From Bacillota bacterium (GTDB lineage: Bacteria; Bacillota; Clostridia; Christensenellales; Aristaeellaceae): a stretch of DNA of 64,000 bases. The notes under the pieces were generated by a model. That model was not told the origin of the DNA. It did not search any database and saw only the letters and a program-made list of their open reading frames with translations. The position numbers were made by a program, and so were the translations under genes. How positions within the stretch are numbered: position 1 is the first letter of the stretch; every line of letters starts with the position of its first letter. This document shows, in pieces, positions 1 to 8,810 of the stretch. The stretch is from NCBI GenBank assembly GCA_023460055.1, contig JAEWRJ010000046.1:1-64000 (forward strand). Reading direction: 5' to 3'.

Positions 1-296
1 ATGATGAAGGCCAGGTTATACAGCACCGTGTTTTTCAGCAGGAGGGCCAGCTGGCCGGACTTGAACAGGAACTGGAAATTGCGCAGGCCGATAAACTGGC
101 TGGCAAAAATCCCCTTGCCGTAGTCAAACCGTGTAAACGCCACATAAGCGCCCGGCATGGGCATATAGCTGAATACAAAGAAGAAGATGATGGCGGGCAG
201 GCACATCAGGATCAGCGTTTTGTTGGCGATGATCTTCTGCGGCAGCGTTTTAATTCGCAAGGAGTCATTTGCCGCGGAGTTTTCTTTTGCCGTCAA
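1..296 (-). CDS. Sugar ABC transporter permease, LplB type (partial)
   Basis: Amino-terminal 98 or so residues of an inner-membrane permease; the gene continues past the left edge. Translation reads MTAKENSAAND, then a first membrane segment (LILMCLPAIIFFFVFSYMP) and the GAYVAFTRFDYGKGIF stretch seen in the LplB/YtcP-like family of polysaccharide or oligosaccharide importers. The start is TTG at 296, chosen because GAGGTGG lies five bases upstream and the upstream ATG runs into a stop after five codons. It is preceded by a consensus promoter and three LacI-type operator-like sites, so it is probably the first or an early gene of an operon repressed by the regulator at 563-1594. Substrate unknown. 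Confidence 0.8.
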   Translation of the reverse strand, partial: MTAKENSAANDSLRIKTLPQKIIANKTLILMCLPAIIFFFVFSYMPMPGAYVAFTRFDYGKGIFASQFIGLRNFQFLFKSGQLALLLKNTVLYNLAFI

Positions 297-319
297 GCGA
301 ACCACCTCATTTCAGGTTT

Positions 320-333
320 TGTAACCGGTTTCA
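320..333. promoter_or_regulatory. LacI-type operator-like site O1
   Basis: TGTAACCGGTTTCA, a near-perfect palindrome with the central CG typical of LacI-family operators. It lies just ahead of the permease start codon and matches three other sites around the regulator gene (consensus TGAAACCGGTTTCA). Confidence 0.6.
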
Positions 334-379
334 AGCAGCTGATAATAAAAACATCTTGTTCGTCGGTTGAAAACAAGCG

Positions 380-393
380 GGAAACCGGGTTCA
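380..393. promoter_or_regulatory. LacI-type operator-like site O2
   Basis: GGAAACCGGGTTCA, 11 of 14 identical to O1 and exactly 60 bp from it. Weaker match than the other three sites. Confidence 0.4.
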
Positions 394-479
394 TTCAGAT
401 AACTGTCGTATAAGCAAGTTGAGCGGCGTGTTCCGGTTCAGGGGTGGATTTCAAGCAATGAAAACGTCTATACTGCAAA

Positions 480-493
480 TGAAACCCATTTCA
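480..493. promoter_or_regulatory. LacI-type operator-like site O3
   Basis: TGAAACCCATTTCA, 12 of 14 to the palindromic consensus. It lies immediately downstream of the -10 element of the permease promoter, where a bound repressor would block initiation. Confidence 0.55.
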
Positions 494-501
494 CAAACCG
501 A

Positions 502-530
502 TTTTAACATCACTCGACGGGGCCTGTCAA
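502..530 (-). promoter_or_regulatory. Sigma-70 type promoter for the permease operon
   Basis: On the minus strand, TTGACA (530-525), a 17-bp spacer and TTAAAA (507-502). Initiation would fall near 495, overlapping operator-like site O3. Inferred to drive the permease at 1-296. Confidence 0.55.
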
Positions 531-562
531 CAAAAATATTCAATTGCCGGGATCAGATGGAT

Positions 563-1594
563 TTATTCAGCAACGCTTGAGGCTTTGACGATAAGGGAAA
601 CGGGCTGGATACCTGTATAGTTCTCTGTTTGATCATGTATTTTCTCAACGGCCAGGCGCACGAGCTTTTGGCCGTATTGCTCATAGTTATAGTCAACGCT
701 GGTCATCCGCGGGACGATCAGGTCAGACAGGTAGGAGTTGTCAAAACCTGCCACTGAGCAGTCCCCGGGCACGCGCAGGCCTCTTTCCAGCGCGCAGCGC
801 ATGGCCCCGGCCGCCACCAGGTCATTGATGCCGATCACCGCCGTAGGCGCCGTGTCCAGACCCAGCAGCCTCTCCATGCCCCGGGATCCGGACTCCTCAT
901 CAAAACGTTGCACTTCCTGCAGGTACTCATCGGGAAAGGGAAGAGACTGTTCCCGCATATAATCAATAAAAGCCTGCTTTTTGATATGCGTCAGGCGTAT
1001 GTTTGTCCCGGAGTAGAGGAAAGCGATCCTCCTGTGCCCTTGTTTTATCAGATGGCCCAGCAGCTGGCGCATGCCGCCTTCATGGTCAAGGCTGATCTGG
1101 CTGCAGCCGGGGACGTCTGTCTGCCCCGCGATGATCACCGGTACGATCTGGGCGGTGTTCTTCAGCGCGGCATCATAGCGCTCAGGCAGCAGGGTTCGGT
1201 CGATCAGGCCGCCGCAGATCAGGATGGCCTCCACCCGCTGCTCGATCATTTTATCCAGGAAGGCGATCTCCAGGCTTTCCTGCGTAAATGTGTTGTTGAG
1301 GATAAGGGTATAGCCCATTTCAAAGGCTTCGCGTTCGCAGGCCATGAAGAGACTGGCGTAATAGGGGTTGCGCACATCAGGCACAAGCATGCCCAGCAGG
1401 CCGCTTTGCGTCATGCTGAGGCCCTTGGCTAGAGCGTTTGGCCTGAAATGGTATTGACGGATGAGCGCCAGGACCTTTTCCCGCTTGATTTCGCTGACTT
1501 CAGCGCTTCCGGTGATCACCCTGGATACGGTGGCCGCGGATACGCCTGCTTCCCTGGCGATGTCATAAATGGTTACCCTTTTCTTTTCGCTCAT
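563..1594 (-). CDS. LacI/GalR-family transcriptional regulator
   Basis: Sugar-responsive DNA-binding regulator of 343 aa, the normal family length. The N-terminal helix-turn-helix (residues about 7-30) reads VTIYDIAREAGVSAATVSRV, the LacI signature, followed by the hinge (FRPNALAKGL) and a periplasmic-binding-protein-like effector domain with the usual GLLGMLVPDVRNPYYA opening and the VAGFDNSYLSD segment. It probably represses the ABC importer to its left: three operator-like palindromes lie between the two genes, and a fourth lies 69 bp upstream of its own start, suggesting autoregulation. The effector is likely a sugar or amino sugar, but the sequence does not say which. Confidence 0.93.
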   Translation of the reverse strand: MSEKKRVTIYDIAREAGVSAATVSRVITGSAEVSEIKREKVLALIRQYHFRPNALAKGLSMTQSGLLGMLVPDVRNPYYASLFMACEREAFEMGYTLILNNTFTQESLEIAFLDKMIEQRVEAILICGGLIDRTLLPERYDAALKNTAQIVPVIIAGQTDVPGCSQISLDHEGGMRQLLGHLIKQGHRRIAFLYSGTNIRLTHIKKQAFIDYMREQSLPFPDEYLQEVQRFDEESGSRGMERLLGLDTAPTAVIGINDLVAAGAMRCALERGLRVPGDCSVAGFDNSYLSDLIVPRMTSVDYNYEQYGQKLVRLAVEKIHDQTENYTGIQPVSLIVKASSVAE

Positions 1595-1662
1595 GCCGAC
1601 TTTACCCGCCCGTTCCGTTCTTTACTCATGCTGCCTCTATCATACCGCTCTGCTTTAGAAGT

Positions 1663-1676
1663 TGCAATCGGTTTCA
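1663..1676. promoter_or_regulatory. LacI-type operator-like site O4
   Basis: TGCAATCGGTTTCA, 12 of 14 identical to O1, located 69 bp upstream of the regulator's start codon and next to the pflA terminator. Suggests autoregulation. Confidence 0.5.
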
Positions 1677-1679
1677 CAT

Positions 1680-1698
1680 AAAAAAGCCGCCATGCGGC
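1680..1698 (-). terminator. Intrinsic terminator after pflA
   Basis: Minus-strand stem GCCGC-ATG-GCGGC followed by six T residues, starting 15 bp after the pflA stop codon. Confidence 0.8.
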
Positions 1699-1712
1699 AG
1701 CTCTCTATGCGG

Positions 1713-2450
1713 TTATACCTTACCCGGCAGATTCAGTATCTTATAGGCCCGCGTCATGTCTTCCTTCGACGCGTCGGGCACGCCTTCAAGGGGGTAGGTG
1801 AGGCCCATCTCCTCCCACTTGAACCGGCCCATGGTGTGATAGGGCAGCAGCTCTACCCGCTGGGCATTTGGCATGGACAGGGCGATGCGCCGGAAGGCAA
1901 GCAGCTCTTCCTCGCTGTCGGTCAGACCGGGCACCAGCACGTGGCGCAGCCAGACGGGCTTATTGATTTCCCGAAGCTTGTCCGCGAACCTGAGGATCAT
2001 GGCGTTGCTCTGGCCCGCCAGGCGCTTGTGCAGCTCGGGGTTCACCGCCTTGATATCGAGGATGACCAGATCCGTCACGTCGATCAGGGGTTTGACATCC
2101 TCATACCGGCAGAAACCGGAGGTATCGAGTGCTGTGTGTATGCCTTCTTCCTTCAACTGCGTGAACAGCCGGGTGATGAAGCGGTGCTGCAGCACGGGAT
2201 CGCCCCCGGTGGCGGTCACGCCGCCGCCGGAGGTGTCCATGTAGGGCTTGAAGCGCAGGACAAACTCCTTGAGGTCCTCAAGCGTCCATTCACGGCCGCC
2301 TGCCGTGTCCCAGGTATCCCTGTTGTGGCAGTACTGGCAGCGCATCGGGCAGCCCTGGAAAAAAAGCACCACGCGGATACCCGGGCCGTCGACGGTTCCG
2401 AAGGTCTCAATGGAGTGCAGCCTGCCGGTCAATTGATGATTGTTATCCAA
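1713..2450 (-). CDS. pflA: Pyruvate formate-lyase activating enzyme
   Basis: Cytosolic radical-SAM enzyme that abstracts a hydrogen from PflB to create its glycyl radical. The 245-aa product has the usual length. The CxxxCxxC cluster motif that binds the [4Fe-4S] cluster is seen as CPMRCQYCHNRDTWD near residue 35, after the typical IETFGTVDGPGIR opening; the SAM-binding TASGGGVT-like segment follows (TSGGGVTATGGDP). It lies 17 bp downstream of pflB on the same strand and ends at a clear terminator, so the two form an operon for anaerobic pyruvate cleavage to acetyl-CoA and formate. Confidence 0.96.
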   Translation of the reverse strand: MDNNHQLTGRLHSIETFGTVDGPGIRVVLFFQGCPMRCQYCHNRDTWDTAGGREWTLEDLKEFVLRFKPYMDTSGGGVTATGGDPVLQHRFITRLFTQLKEEGIHTALDTSGFCRYEDVKPLIDVTDLVILDIKAVNPELHKRLAGQSNAMILRFADKLREINKPVWLRHVLVPGLTDSEEELLAFRRIALSMPNAQRVELLPYHTMGRFKWEEMGLTYPLEGVPDASKEDMTRAYKILNLPGKV

Positions 2451-2467
2451 TGGTTTTCCCCGATAGG

Positions 2468-4702
2468 TCAGGCCGTGGTGTGGATGGTGCGGTTGATCAC
2501 ATCCAGCTGCTGTTTGCGAGTCAGCTTGACGAAGTTGACCGCGTAGCCGGATACGCGGATGGTCAGCTGCGGGTACTTCTCCGGGTGATCCATCGCGTCC
2601 AGCAGCAGGTCACGGTCAAACACGTTGACATTCATATGGTGAGCCATCTGGCCGAAGTAACCGTCCAGCATGGCCGCCAGGTTCTTTGAGCGCTCCTCGA
2701 TCTGCTTGCCCAGCGCGCGCGGCACGATGGAGAAGGTGTAGGAGATGCCATCCTGCGCGTACTTATAAGGCAGCTTGGCGATGGAGTTGAGCGTCGCCAG
2801 CGCGCCGTGGGTATCGCGGCCGTGCATGGGGTTGGCGCCGGGGGCGAAAGGCTCGCCGTGCTTGCGCCCGTCAGGCGTGTTGCCGGTCTTTTCGCCGTAG
2901 ACCACGTTGGAGGTAATGGTCAAAACGGACATGGTGTGCTTGGCGTTTCTGTAGGTGGGATAGTTCTCCAGCTTTTCGAGGAATTGTTTCACCAGATCGC
3001 GGGCGATGGCGTCCACGCGGTCGTCATCGTTGCCGAACTTGGGGAAATCGCCGACCGTTTCAAAGTCATAGATGATGCCCTGCTCGTTCTTGATGGGGCG
3101 GACGGTGGCGTACTTGATCGCGCTGAGAGAGTCGGCCACCACGCTCAGCCCCGCGATGCCGCAGGCCATGGTGCGCAGGATGTCCTTGTCGTGTAGGGCC
3201 ATTTCCAGCGACTCATAGCAATATTTATCGTGCATGTAGTGGATGACATTGAGCGTGTTGATGTACAGCTTGGCCACCCAGTCGAGGATGACATCGTACT
3301 TTTCGCGCACGTCGTTGTAGTCGAGCACATCGGTCTTCACGGGCTCCAGCTTGGGCGCGACCTGCACGCCGCTGATCTCATCCTTGCCGCCGTTGATGGC
3401 GTACAGCAGGGCCTTGGCCAGGTTGCACCGGGCGCCAAAGAACTGCATCTGCTTGCCCACGCGCATGGCGGACACGCAGCAGGCGATGGCATAGTCATCG
3501 CCCCAGTATTCGCGCATCAGGTCGTCGTTTTCATACTGGATGGAGCTGGTCTTGACGGACATGTGCGCGCAGTATTCCTTGAAGCTGCCGGGCAAATTGG
3601 TGCTCCACAGTACGGTCAGGTTGGGTTCGGGTGCCGGGCCCAGCGTATCCAGCGTATGCAGCATGCGGAAGCTGGACTTGGTCACCAGCGTGCGGCCGTC
3701 CATGCCCATGCCGCCGATGGCCTCCGTTACCCAGACGGGGTCGCCGCTGAACAGCTGGTCATATTCGGGGGTGCGCAGGAAGCGCACGATGCGCAGCTTC
3801 ATCACGAAGTGGTCCATGATCTCCTGGACTTCCTCTTCGGTGAGTAGCCCTTGCTTCAGGTCGCGCTGGAAATAAATATCCAGGAAGGTGGTCACGCGGC
3901 CCAGGCTCATCGCCGCGCCGTTTTGCTGCTTGATGGCGCCCAGGTAGCCGAAATAGGTCCACTGCACCGCTTCCCTGGCATTGCCGGCGGGCCTTGAAAT
4001 ATCAAAGCCGTAGGCACCGGCCATGACCTTCAGCTCCTGCAGGGCCTCGATCTGGTCGTTGATCTCTTCGCGCGCGCGGATGTTTTCCTCCGCGATCACG
4101 TCCATCTCCAGCTTGTGCATCTGCTCGTTCTTGTCGGCGATCAGACGGTCCACGCCGTAAAGGGCTACACGGCGGTAATCGCCGATGATGCGGCCGCGGC
4201 CATAGGCGTCGGGCAGGCCGGTGATGATGCCGGCCTTGCGCGCGCGGCGCATTTCCGGCGTATATACATCGAACACGCCATCGTTGTGCGTCTTCCTGAT
4301 ATGGCGGAAGATATCCTCCGTCTCAGCTTTTACAGGCTTTCCGTAGTGCGCGGCGGACTTGATGGCCATGTTGATGCCGCCATAGGGCATGAAGGCCCGC
4401 TTGAGGGGCGCGTCGGTCTGCAAGCCGACGATCTGCTCCAGATCCTCGTCGATGTAGCCGGCCTTGTGGGAGGAGATGGTCGAGATGGTCTCGCTGTCCA
4501 CATCCAGTACGCCGCCCTTATCACGCTCTTTTGCGTACAGGCTCAGCACCTCAGTCCACAGGGACTTGGTGCGGGCGGTCGCAGGGGCCAGGAACTCCGG
4601 GCCTCCCGCATAGGGTGTGTAGTTGCGCTGGATGAAATCGCGCACATCGACCTCGCGCGTGTAGCTACCGGGGTTGAAAGAATACCATTGTTCGTAGTTC
4701 AT
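2468..4702 (-). CDS. pflB: Formate C-acetyltransferase (pyruvate formate-lyase)
   Basis: Glycyl-radical enzyme converting pyruvate and CoA to acetyl-CoA and formate under anaerobiosis. Catalytic residues are present: the adjacent cysteines in [11 protein letters not shown] (Cys408-Cys409) and the radical glycine in RVSGYAVNF (Gly719, 25 residues from the C-terminus). The start was set at MNYEQWYSF because GGAGAG lies eight bases upstream; an open frame extends 17 codons further but has no ribosome site. The 744-aa length is normal. It is preceded by a long leader with a strong hairpin and by a consensus-like promoter about 185 bp upstream, and is followed by its activase. Confidence 0.97.
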   Translation of the reverse strand: MNYEQWYSFNPGSYTREVDVRDFIQRNYTPYAGGPEFLAPATARTKSLWTEVLSLYAKERDKGGVLDVDSETISTISSHKAGYIDEDLEQIVGLQTDAPLKRAFMPYGGINMAIKSAAHYGKPVKAETEDIFRHIRKTHNDGVFDVYTPEMRRARKAGIITGLPDAYGRGRIIGDYRRVALYGVDRLIADKNEQMHKLEMDVIAEENIRAREEINDQIEALQELKVMAGAYGFDISRPAGNAREAVQWTYFGYLGAIKQQNGAAMSLGRVTTFLDIYFQRDLKQGLLTEEEVQEIMDHFVMKLRIVRFLRTPEYDQLFSGDPVWVTEAIGGMGMDGRTLVTKSSFRMLHTLDTLGPAPEPNLTVLWSTNLPGSFKEYCAHMSVKTSSIQYENDDLMREYWGDDYAIACCVSAMRVGKQMQFFGARCNLAKALLYAINGGKDEISGVQVAPKLEPVKTDVLDYNDVREKYDVILDWVAKLYINTLNVIHYMHDKYCYESLEMALHDKDILRTMACGIAGLSVVADSLSAIKYATVRPIKNEQGIIYDFETVGDFPKFGNDDDRVDAIARDLVKQFLEKLENYPTYRNAKHTMSVLTITSNVVYGEKTGNTPDGRKHGEPFAPGANPMHGRDTHGALATLNSIAKLPYKYAQDGISYTFSIVPRALGKQIEERSKNLAAMLDGYFGQMAHHMNVNVFDRDLLLDAMDHPEKYPQLTIRVSGYAVNFVKLTRKQQLDVINRTIHTTA

Positions 4703-4759
4703 ATGACTACTCTCCGTTTCCGCGCCCCGACCCGGTCTGTAAGCCCGGCCCATCTTCCA

Positions 4760-4798
4760 TGACCCTCACACTGATTTCAACATCAGTGTGTCAGGTCA
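4760..4798 (-). promoter_or_regulatory. Leader hairpin upstream of pflB
   Basis: Inverted repeat CACACTGAT / ATCAGTGTG around a 6-base loop, extended after a short internal loop by TGACC / GGTCA. It sits 58 bp ahead of the pflB start codon inside the predicted leader, so it could act as an RNA element or a protein-binding site. It does not match a Rex or FNR consensus. Confidence 0.5.
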
Positions 4799-4886
4799 TT
4801 GTGCCTGCCCAGTATCCGGAGCGGATTGTCAGATATTTTCGGGGGATCCGTCCCCTGACCCATACGGGTTAGTACAGGCTAACATG

Positions 4887-4915
4887 ATTGTAATACTCTT
4901 TTATTTTAAATGCAA
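4887..4915 (-). promoter_or_regulatory. pflB: Probable pflB promoter
   Basis: Minus-strand TTGCAT (4915-4910), 17-bp spacer, TACAAT (4892-4887). It would give a leader of roughly 180 nt containing the hairpin at 4760-4798. Confidence 0.45.
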
Positions 4916-4966
4916 GTTTCCGGCAATCGGCATAAAAATAACGGATGGGATCATGATGGAATATAT

Positions 4967-5019
4967 TGAAAAGCCTGCCTTTCGGAGGCTTGGTTTATCC
5001 AAGTCGCGCAGGCAGGCTT
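4967..5019 (-). terminator. Terminator after the GDSL esterase gene
   Basis: Perfect 10-bp inverted repeat AAGCCTGCCT / AGGCAGGCTT with an inner CTTGG/CCAAG stem, ending in TTTT on the minus strand, shortly after the esterase stop at 5037. Confidence 0.75.
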
Positions 5020-5036
5020 CATGTGATCAGTCTGCT

Positions 5037-5672
5037 CTATAGCAGCTCGATGATCTTTTCTTCAAGCGCCTGGGCGAAACGGCGGTTGCTGTCCGGGTCA
5101 AAGTGCATATAATCCCCCTCCGCCGGATTGACATATGGGTTGCAGTCGAGGAATGCGCAGTCCATATCTCTGGCCGCTTCCCGGAACAGGGAAGGAAGCA
5201 GCCGGGATTTTTCTACGCAGCCCTCGCCCATGCCGCCGGCGTTCGGGGAGGAATACAGCCGCTGGTCCATGATAATCGGGGCAACGATCAGGATGCGGGG
5301 TTCCGAGCGCCAGACATCCAGCTGCCGCGCTTTTTTCACCAGGCGCGTCAGCGCGTCCTTGATGTTGACGGGCGTCGCGGCAAAGCGCTGCTTGCAGTCG
5401 TTGGTGCCCAGCATGAGGACCAGAAGGTCCAGCGGCGCGTGAGACTGCAGAATAGGGGCCAGTACGGAGAGGCCGCTGAGACCCTCGTTCAGAGGATCCT
5501 CAAAGCAGGTCGTCCGTCCGCTCAGGCCTTCTTCTATAATATAGTACTTTTCTCCCAGCCGCTTTGACAGCTGCATGGTCCAGCGGACGTCATCGTCAAA
5601 GCGTCCGCCGGTCGCGGCATCGTATCCCCAGGTGTTGGAATCGCCAAAGCATAGAATGTGCTTCCTGTTCAT
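5037..5672 (-). CDS. SGNH/GDSL-type esterase
   Basis: Predicted cytosolic hydrolase of 211 aa in the arylesterase / lysophospholipase-L1-like SGNH family. Block I is FGDSNTWGYD near the N-terminus (nucleophile Ser), the GTND block is LMLGTNDCKQRF, and block V is seen near the end as YMHFDPDSNRRFA (Asp and His). No signal peptide. Start taken at MNRKHILCFG because AGGAAG precedes it; the longer open frame has no ribosome site and covers the adjacent kinase gene. Lying 14 bp downstream of the ROK kinase, it is probably co-transcribed, and could remove acyl groups from a sugar such as O-acetylated sialic acid; that substrate is inference. Confidence 0.88.
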   Translation of the reverse strand: MNRKHILCFGDSNTWGYDAATGGRFDDDVRWTMQLSKRLGEKYYIIEEGLSGRTTCFEDPLNEGLSGLSVLAPILQSHAPLDLLVLMLGTNDCKQRFAATPVNIKDALTRLVKKARQLDVWRSEPRILIVAPIIMDQRLYSSPNAGGMGEGCVEKSRLLPSLFREAARDMDCAFLDCNPYVNPAEGDYMHFDPDSNRRFAQALEEKIIELL

Positions 5673-5686
5673 ATCAGGCTTCCTCT

Positions 5687-6541
5687 TCAGCTGACAAGCG
5701 CGGCGGCGCCCAGGATGCCCGCGTCGTTCTGGAAGCGGGCGGAGACAAACCGCGTGAAGGGGCAATAGCGCTGAAACGCGCTGGTTTTTTGCGCCGCTTC
5801 GCGGATGGAATCGACCAGGATGCTGCCGGCGTTGGACAAGCCGCCGCCAAAGGCAATGACATCAGGCATAAAGATCATCATCAGCGAGCTGAGGCCGAGC
5901 ACCACCTCATCGATGTAGCTGTGCCACAGGGCTGTCATGCCGCCTGATTTGACCTGGGCCATGATATCCTGCACGCTCAGGCCTTCCGCCATATTCTGCA
6001 GGGCGCGCGCCGCCGCGTACTGCTCCCAGCAGCCCCTTTGGCCGCAGCCGCAAAGGATGCCGTTCGGGTGCGTGATCAGGTGGCCGATCTCTCCGTGCAT
6101 GCCCTTGTGACCGCGCGCCGGCTGCCCGCCGATGATCAGCCCACCGCCGATGCCCGTGCCCAGGGTCAGCAGAATGCCTGTGTCAAAGCCCTTGAGAGCG
6201 CCGTGATGGTGCTCCGCGATCAGGGCGCAGACGGCGTCGTTTTCAAGCGGTACGGGCCTGCCGAATTGCCCGGTGAGCAGCTTTTTGATGGGCGCGTTCA
6301 CCCAGCCCATCTGATTGGCGGTGATGCTGCCTTCGCTGTCGAGAGTGCCCGCGCAGGAGATGCCGATCTCGGCCCCGGGATACCGCTGCCAGGCTGATTC
6401 GGCCAGTTCGCGCAGGACCCGGACCATCTCTTCGATCGAATGGGGCGTCGCCCGCTGGTCGCGGTATACGATATCGGCGCCATCCTTCACGACGCCGAGC
6501 TTGATAGAGGTTCCGCCTACATCAATGCCAATGACATACAT
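5687..6541 (-). CDS. ROK-family sugar kinase
   Basis: Cytosolic ATP-dependent hexose or amino-sugar kinase, 284 aa. It opens with the phosphate-binding motif IGIDVGGTSIKLGVV, has the second ATP motif LTLGTGIGGGLIIGG, and carries the ROK zinc signature (HPNGILCGCGQRGCWEQYAA) near residues 160-180. The start ATG at 6541 follows GGAGG. With an N-acetylneuraminate-lyase-like gene nearby, an N-acetylmannosamine kinase or glucokinase role is plausible, but ROK sequence alone does not settle the substrate. It is transcribed away from a truncated permease whose remnant begins only about 20 bp from this gene's ribosome site. Confidence 0.92.
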   Translation of the reverse strand: MYVIGIDVGGTSIKLGVVKDGADIVYRDQRATPHSIEEMVRVLRELAESAWQRYPGAEIGISCAGTLDSEGSITANQMGWVNAPIKKLLTGQFGRPVPLENDAVCALIAEHHHGALKGFDTGILLTLGTGIGGGLIIGGQPARGHKGMHGEIGHLITHPNGILCGCGQRGCWEQYAAARALQNMAEGLSVQDIMAQVKSGGMTALWHSYIDEVVLGLSSLMMIFMPDVIAFGGGLSNAGSILVDSIREAAQKTSAFQRYCPFTRFVSARFQNDAGILGAAALVS

Positions 6542-6568
6542 ATCCTGCCTCCGGATTGATCAGTCTTT

Positions 6569-6994
6569 TTGCGCGACGCGCGATATGCCATCTGGTGCGT
6601 CCTGGCCATCCTGTTCACCACCTCCATCGGCCAGCCCATCGTGCTGTACGTGGCATCGCTGGGCAACGTGGATCACTCCCAGATCGAGGCGTCCCAGGTG
6701 GACGGCGCCAGCAAATGGCAGACCTTCCTGCACGTCAAGTGGCCTTCCCTTCTGCCGACAACGCTGTATGTTCTGGTGATCACTACCATCAACTCCTTCC
6801 AATGCTTCGCGCTCATCCAGCTGCTCACCCGCGGGGGCCCCAACGGCAGCACCAGCACCGTGATGTACTATCTGTATGACACAGCCTTCAAGCTGTACCG
6901 TTACGGTTACGCGAATGCCATGGGCGTCATCCTGGCCATCCTGATCGCGCTGTTCAGCGCGTTCCAGTTCCGCCTGATGCGCACAAACGATTAG
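6569..6994 (+). pseudogene. Truncated sugar ABC permease (C-terminal half)
   Basis: The readable frame encodes only the last 141 residues of a UgpA/MalF-type permease, including the cytoplasmic EAA loop (EASQVDGASKWQTFLHVKWP) that contacts the ATPase and the final membrane segments. The usual length is near 290 aa, so about the first 150 residues are missing. An in-frame stop (TGA at 6557) sits just upstream, there is no ribosome site, and the ROK kinase starts in the opposite direction at 6541, so the 5' part has been lost by deletion or rearrangement rather than by a simple frameshift. Probably non-functional unless half-permeases are used. It is followed 11 bp later by its intact partner permease. 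Confidence 0.8.
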
Positions 6995-7005
6995 GAGGGC
7001 CGGAT

Positions 7006-7845
7006 ATGACAACAATGGCGAAAAGGGAGCGGCGTTCTCCTTACGCGGTCATCATGGGCGCGCTCCTGTTTGCGGTGGCGCTGACCTTTATCTTTCCGTT
7101 TTACTGGATCATTACAGGCTCGCTGAAAAGCACAGCCGAGCTTAACGCGGTCGTGCCGGTATGGTTTCCCCGGGAGATCACCGGCGAGCATTACCAAAGG
7201 CTGTTTGTTGAGCCATCGATCAAGTGGCTGGTCAACTCTGTGGTGATGTCACTTTCTTCCATGGGCCTGGTCTGCGTTGTGGCGTCCATGGCGGGCTATG
7301 TCCTGGCGAAAAAGCGGTTCCCGGGCAGGGCGGCGCTGTTTTCCCTGCTGGTTGGCGCGATGGCGCTGCCCAAGCAGGTCATCCTGATCCCGCTGGTGCG
7401 CATGATGAACACACTGGGGCTTTACGACACGCTTTGGTCGGTCATCCTGCCCAGCGTCGGCTGGCCCTTCGGCATCTTTCTGATGAAGCAGTTCGCCGAG
7501 GGCATCCCCGGTGAAATGATGGAGGCTGCGCGCATCGACGGCGCCGGCGAGGCGCGCACCTTCACCTCGATCGTTATGCCCATGATCAAGCCCGCCTTCG
7601 GCGCGCTGGCCATCTTCACCTTCATCAACGTGTGGAACGACTATACCATGCAGCTGGTGATGCTGACGTCGCGCACCAACCTGAGCATATCGCTGGGCAT
7701 CGCGACGCTGCAGGCCGAGTACAGCACCAACTACGGCCTGCTGATGGCGGGAGCCACCCTGGGCTCGGTGCCCATCGTCCTGATATTCATTTTCTTCCAG
7801 AATACCTTTACCCAGGGGATCGCGCTGGGCGCGGTGAAGGGTTGA
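7006..7845 (+). CDS. Sugar ABC transporter permease, MalG/AraQ type
   Basis: Inner-membrane subunit of a CUT1-type sugar importer, 279 aa. It starts with a positively charged cytoplasmic tail, a first membrane helix (VIMGALLFAVALTFIFPFYW) and the typical ITGSLKS segment, and has the EAA loop (EMMEAARIDGAGEARTF) near residue 170-185. Start ATG at 7006 follows AGGAGGGCC. It would pair with the permease whose truncated remnant lies just upstream, so the transporter as encoded here may be broken. It lies 32 bp ahead of the aldolase gene, in the same direction. Confidence 0.93.
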   Translation: MTTMAKRERRSPYAVIMGALLFAVALTFIFPFYWIITGSLKSTAELNAVVPVWFPREITGEHYQRLFVEPSIKWLVNSVVMSLSSMGLVCVVASMAGYVLAKKRFPGRAALFSLLVGAMALPKQVILIPLVRMMNTLGLYDTLWSVILPSVGWPFGIFLMKQFAEGIPGEMMEAARIDGAGEARTFTSIVMPMIKPAFGALAIFTFINVWNDYTMQLVMLTSRTNLSISLGIATLQAEYSTNYGLLMAGATLGSVPIVLIFIFFQNTFTQGIALGAVKG

Positions 7846-7877
7846 TACTAACAACTGACAAGAGAGGGACACCCGCC

Positions 7878-8801
7878 ATGAACAGCTCGCAGAAAGTAAT
7901 AAAATACACGGGCATCTTTCCGGCCTTTTATGCCTGCTATGATGAAGCCGGCGAGATCTCGCCCAGCCGTACCCAGGCACTTGCCAAATATCTCCTGGCC
8001 CAGGGGGTCCAAGGCCTTTACGTCAACGGCTCCTCGGGCGAGTGCGTTTACCTGAGCGTCAGCGAGCGCAAGACCATCCTTGAAAACGTCATGGAAGCCG
8101 TTGGCGGCAAAATGATCATCATCAGCCATGTCGCCTGCAACAACACACGCGACTCCATGGAGCTGGCGCGCCACGCGCAGAGCCTGGGCGTCGACGCGAT
8201 CGCCGCCATCCCGCCGATCTACTTCCATCTGCCGGAACACGCCATCGCGAAGTACTGGAACGATATCAGCTCGGCCGCGCCGGATACAGACTTCATCATT
8301 TACAATATTCCCCAGCTGGCCGGTGTCAGCCTGACAACGCCGTTGCTTGCGGATATGCTGATGAACCCCCGCGTGATCGGCGTGAAGAACTCCTCCATGC
8401 CGGTGCAGGACATCCAGATGTTCAAAGACAAGGGCGGAGAGGACTTTATCGTATTCAACGGCCCCGACGAGCAGCTGGCGGGCGGCCTCTTGATGGGCGC
8501 TACGGCAGGCATCGGCGGGACCTACGCGGCTATGCCCCGCCTGTATGTAAAGCTGTTCGAGTTGGTCGGATCCGGTCAGGTCGAGCTGGCTGCCAGGCTG
8601 CAAAACGATATCTGCCGGATCATCTACGCGATGTGCGCCGTTCGGGGCAGCATGTACGCCCTGATCAAGGAACTGCTGAGGCGAAAAGACATCTCCTGCG
8701 GCAGCGTCCGCGCGCCTCTGACGCCCCTTGCTCCCTCTGATGCCGAACAGGCCGATCTTTGCGACAAGATGAACAGGGAGGCGGAGAGCCGCTATCTGTG
8801 A
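7878..8801 (+). CDS. DHDPS/NanA-family aldolase, N-acetylneuraminate-lyase-like
   Basis: Class I aldolase of 307 aa. The Schiff-base lysine is Lys170 in GVKNSS and the catalytic tyrosine is Tyr142 in YNIPQLAGVSL; the substrate-binding loop is GSSGECVYLS. The NGPDEQ and GIGGTYAAMP segments resemble N-acetylneuraminate lyase more than dihydrodipicolinate synthase, so cleavage of sialic acid to N-acetylmannosamine and pyruvate is the favoured role. Start ATG at 7878 was chosen because AGAGAGGGAC precedes it; an open frame extends upstream over the permease gene in another frame. Related aldolases acting on other 2-keto acids cannot be excluded. Confidence 0.85.
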   Translation: MNSSQKVIKYTGIFPAFYACYDEAGEISPSRTQALAKYLLAQGVQGLYVNGSSGECVYLSVSERKTILENVMEAVGGKMIIISHVACNNTRDSMELARHAQSLGVDAIAAIPPIYFHLPEHAIAKYWNDISSAAPDTDFIIYNIPQLAGVSLTTPLLADMLMNPRVIGVKNSSMPVQDIQMFKDKGGEDFIVFNGPDEQLAGGLLMGATAGIGGTYAAMPRLYVKLFELVGSGQVELAARLQNDICRIIYAMCAVRGSMYALIKELLRRKDISCGSVRAPLTPLAPSDAEQADLCDKMNREAESRYL

Positions 8802-8810
8802 ACCGGGTTA

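Noticed and set aside
2468..4753. Longer N-terminus for PflB starting at 4753
   Set aside because: The extra 17 residues have no family counterpart, and GGAGAG lies at the right distance from ATG 4702.
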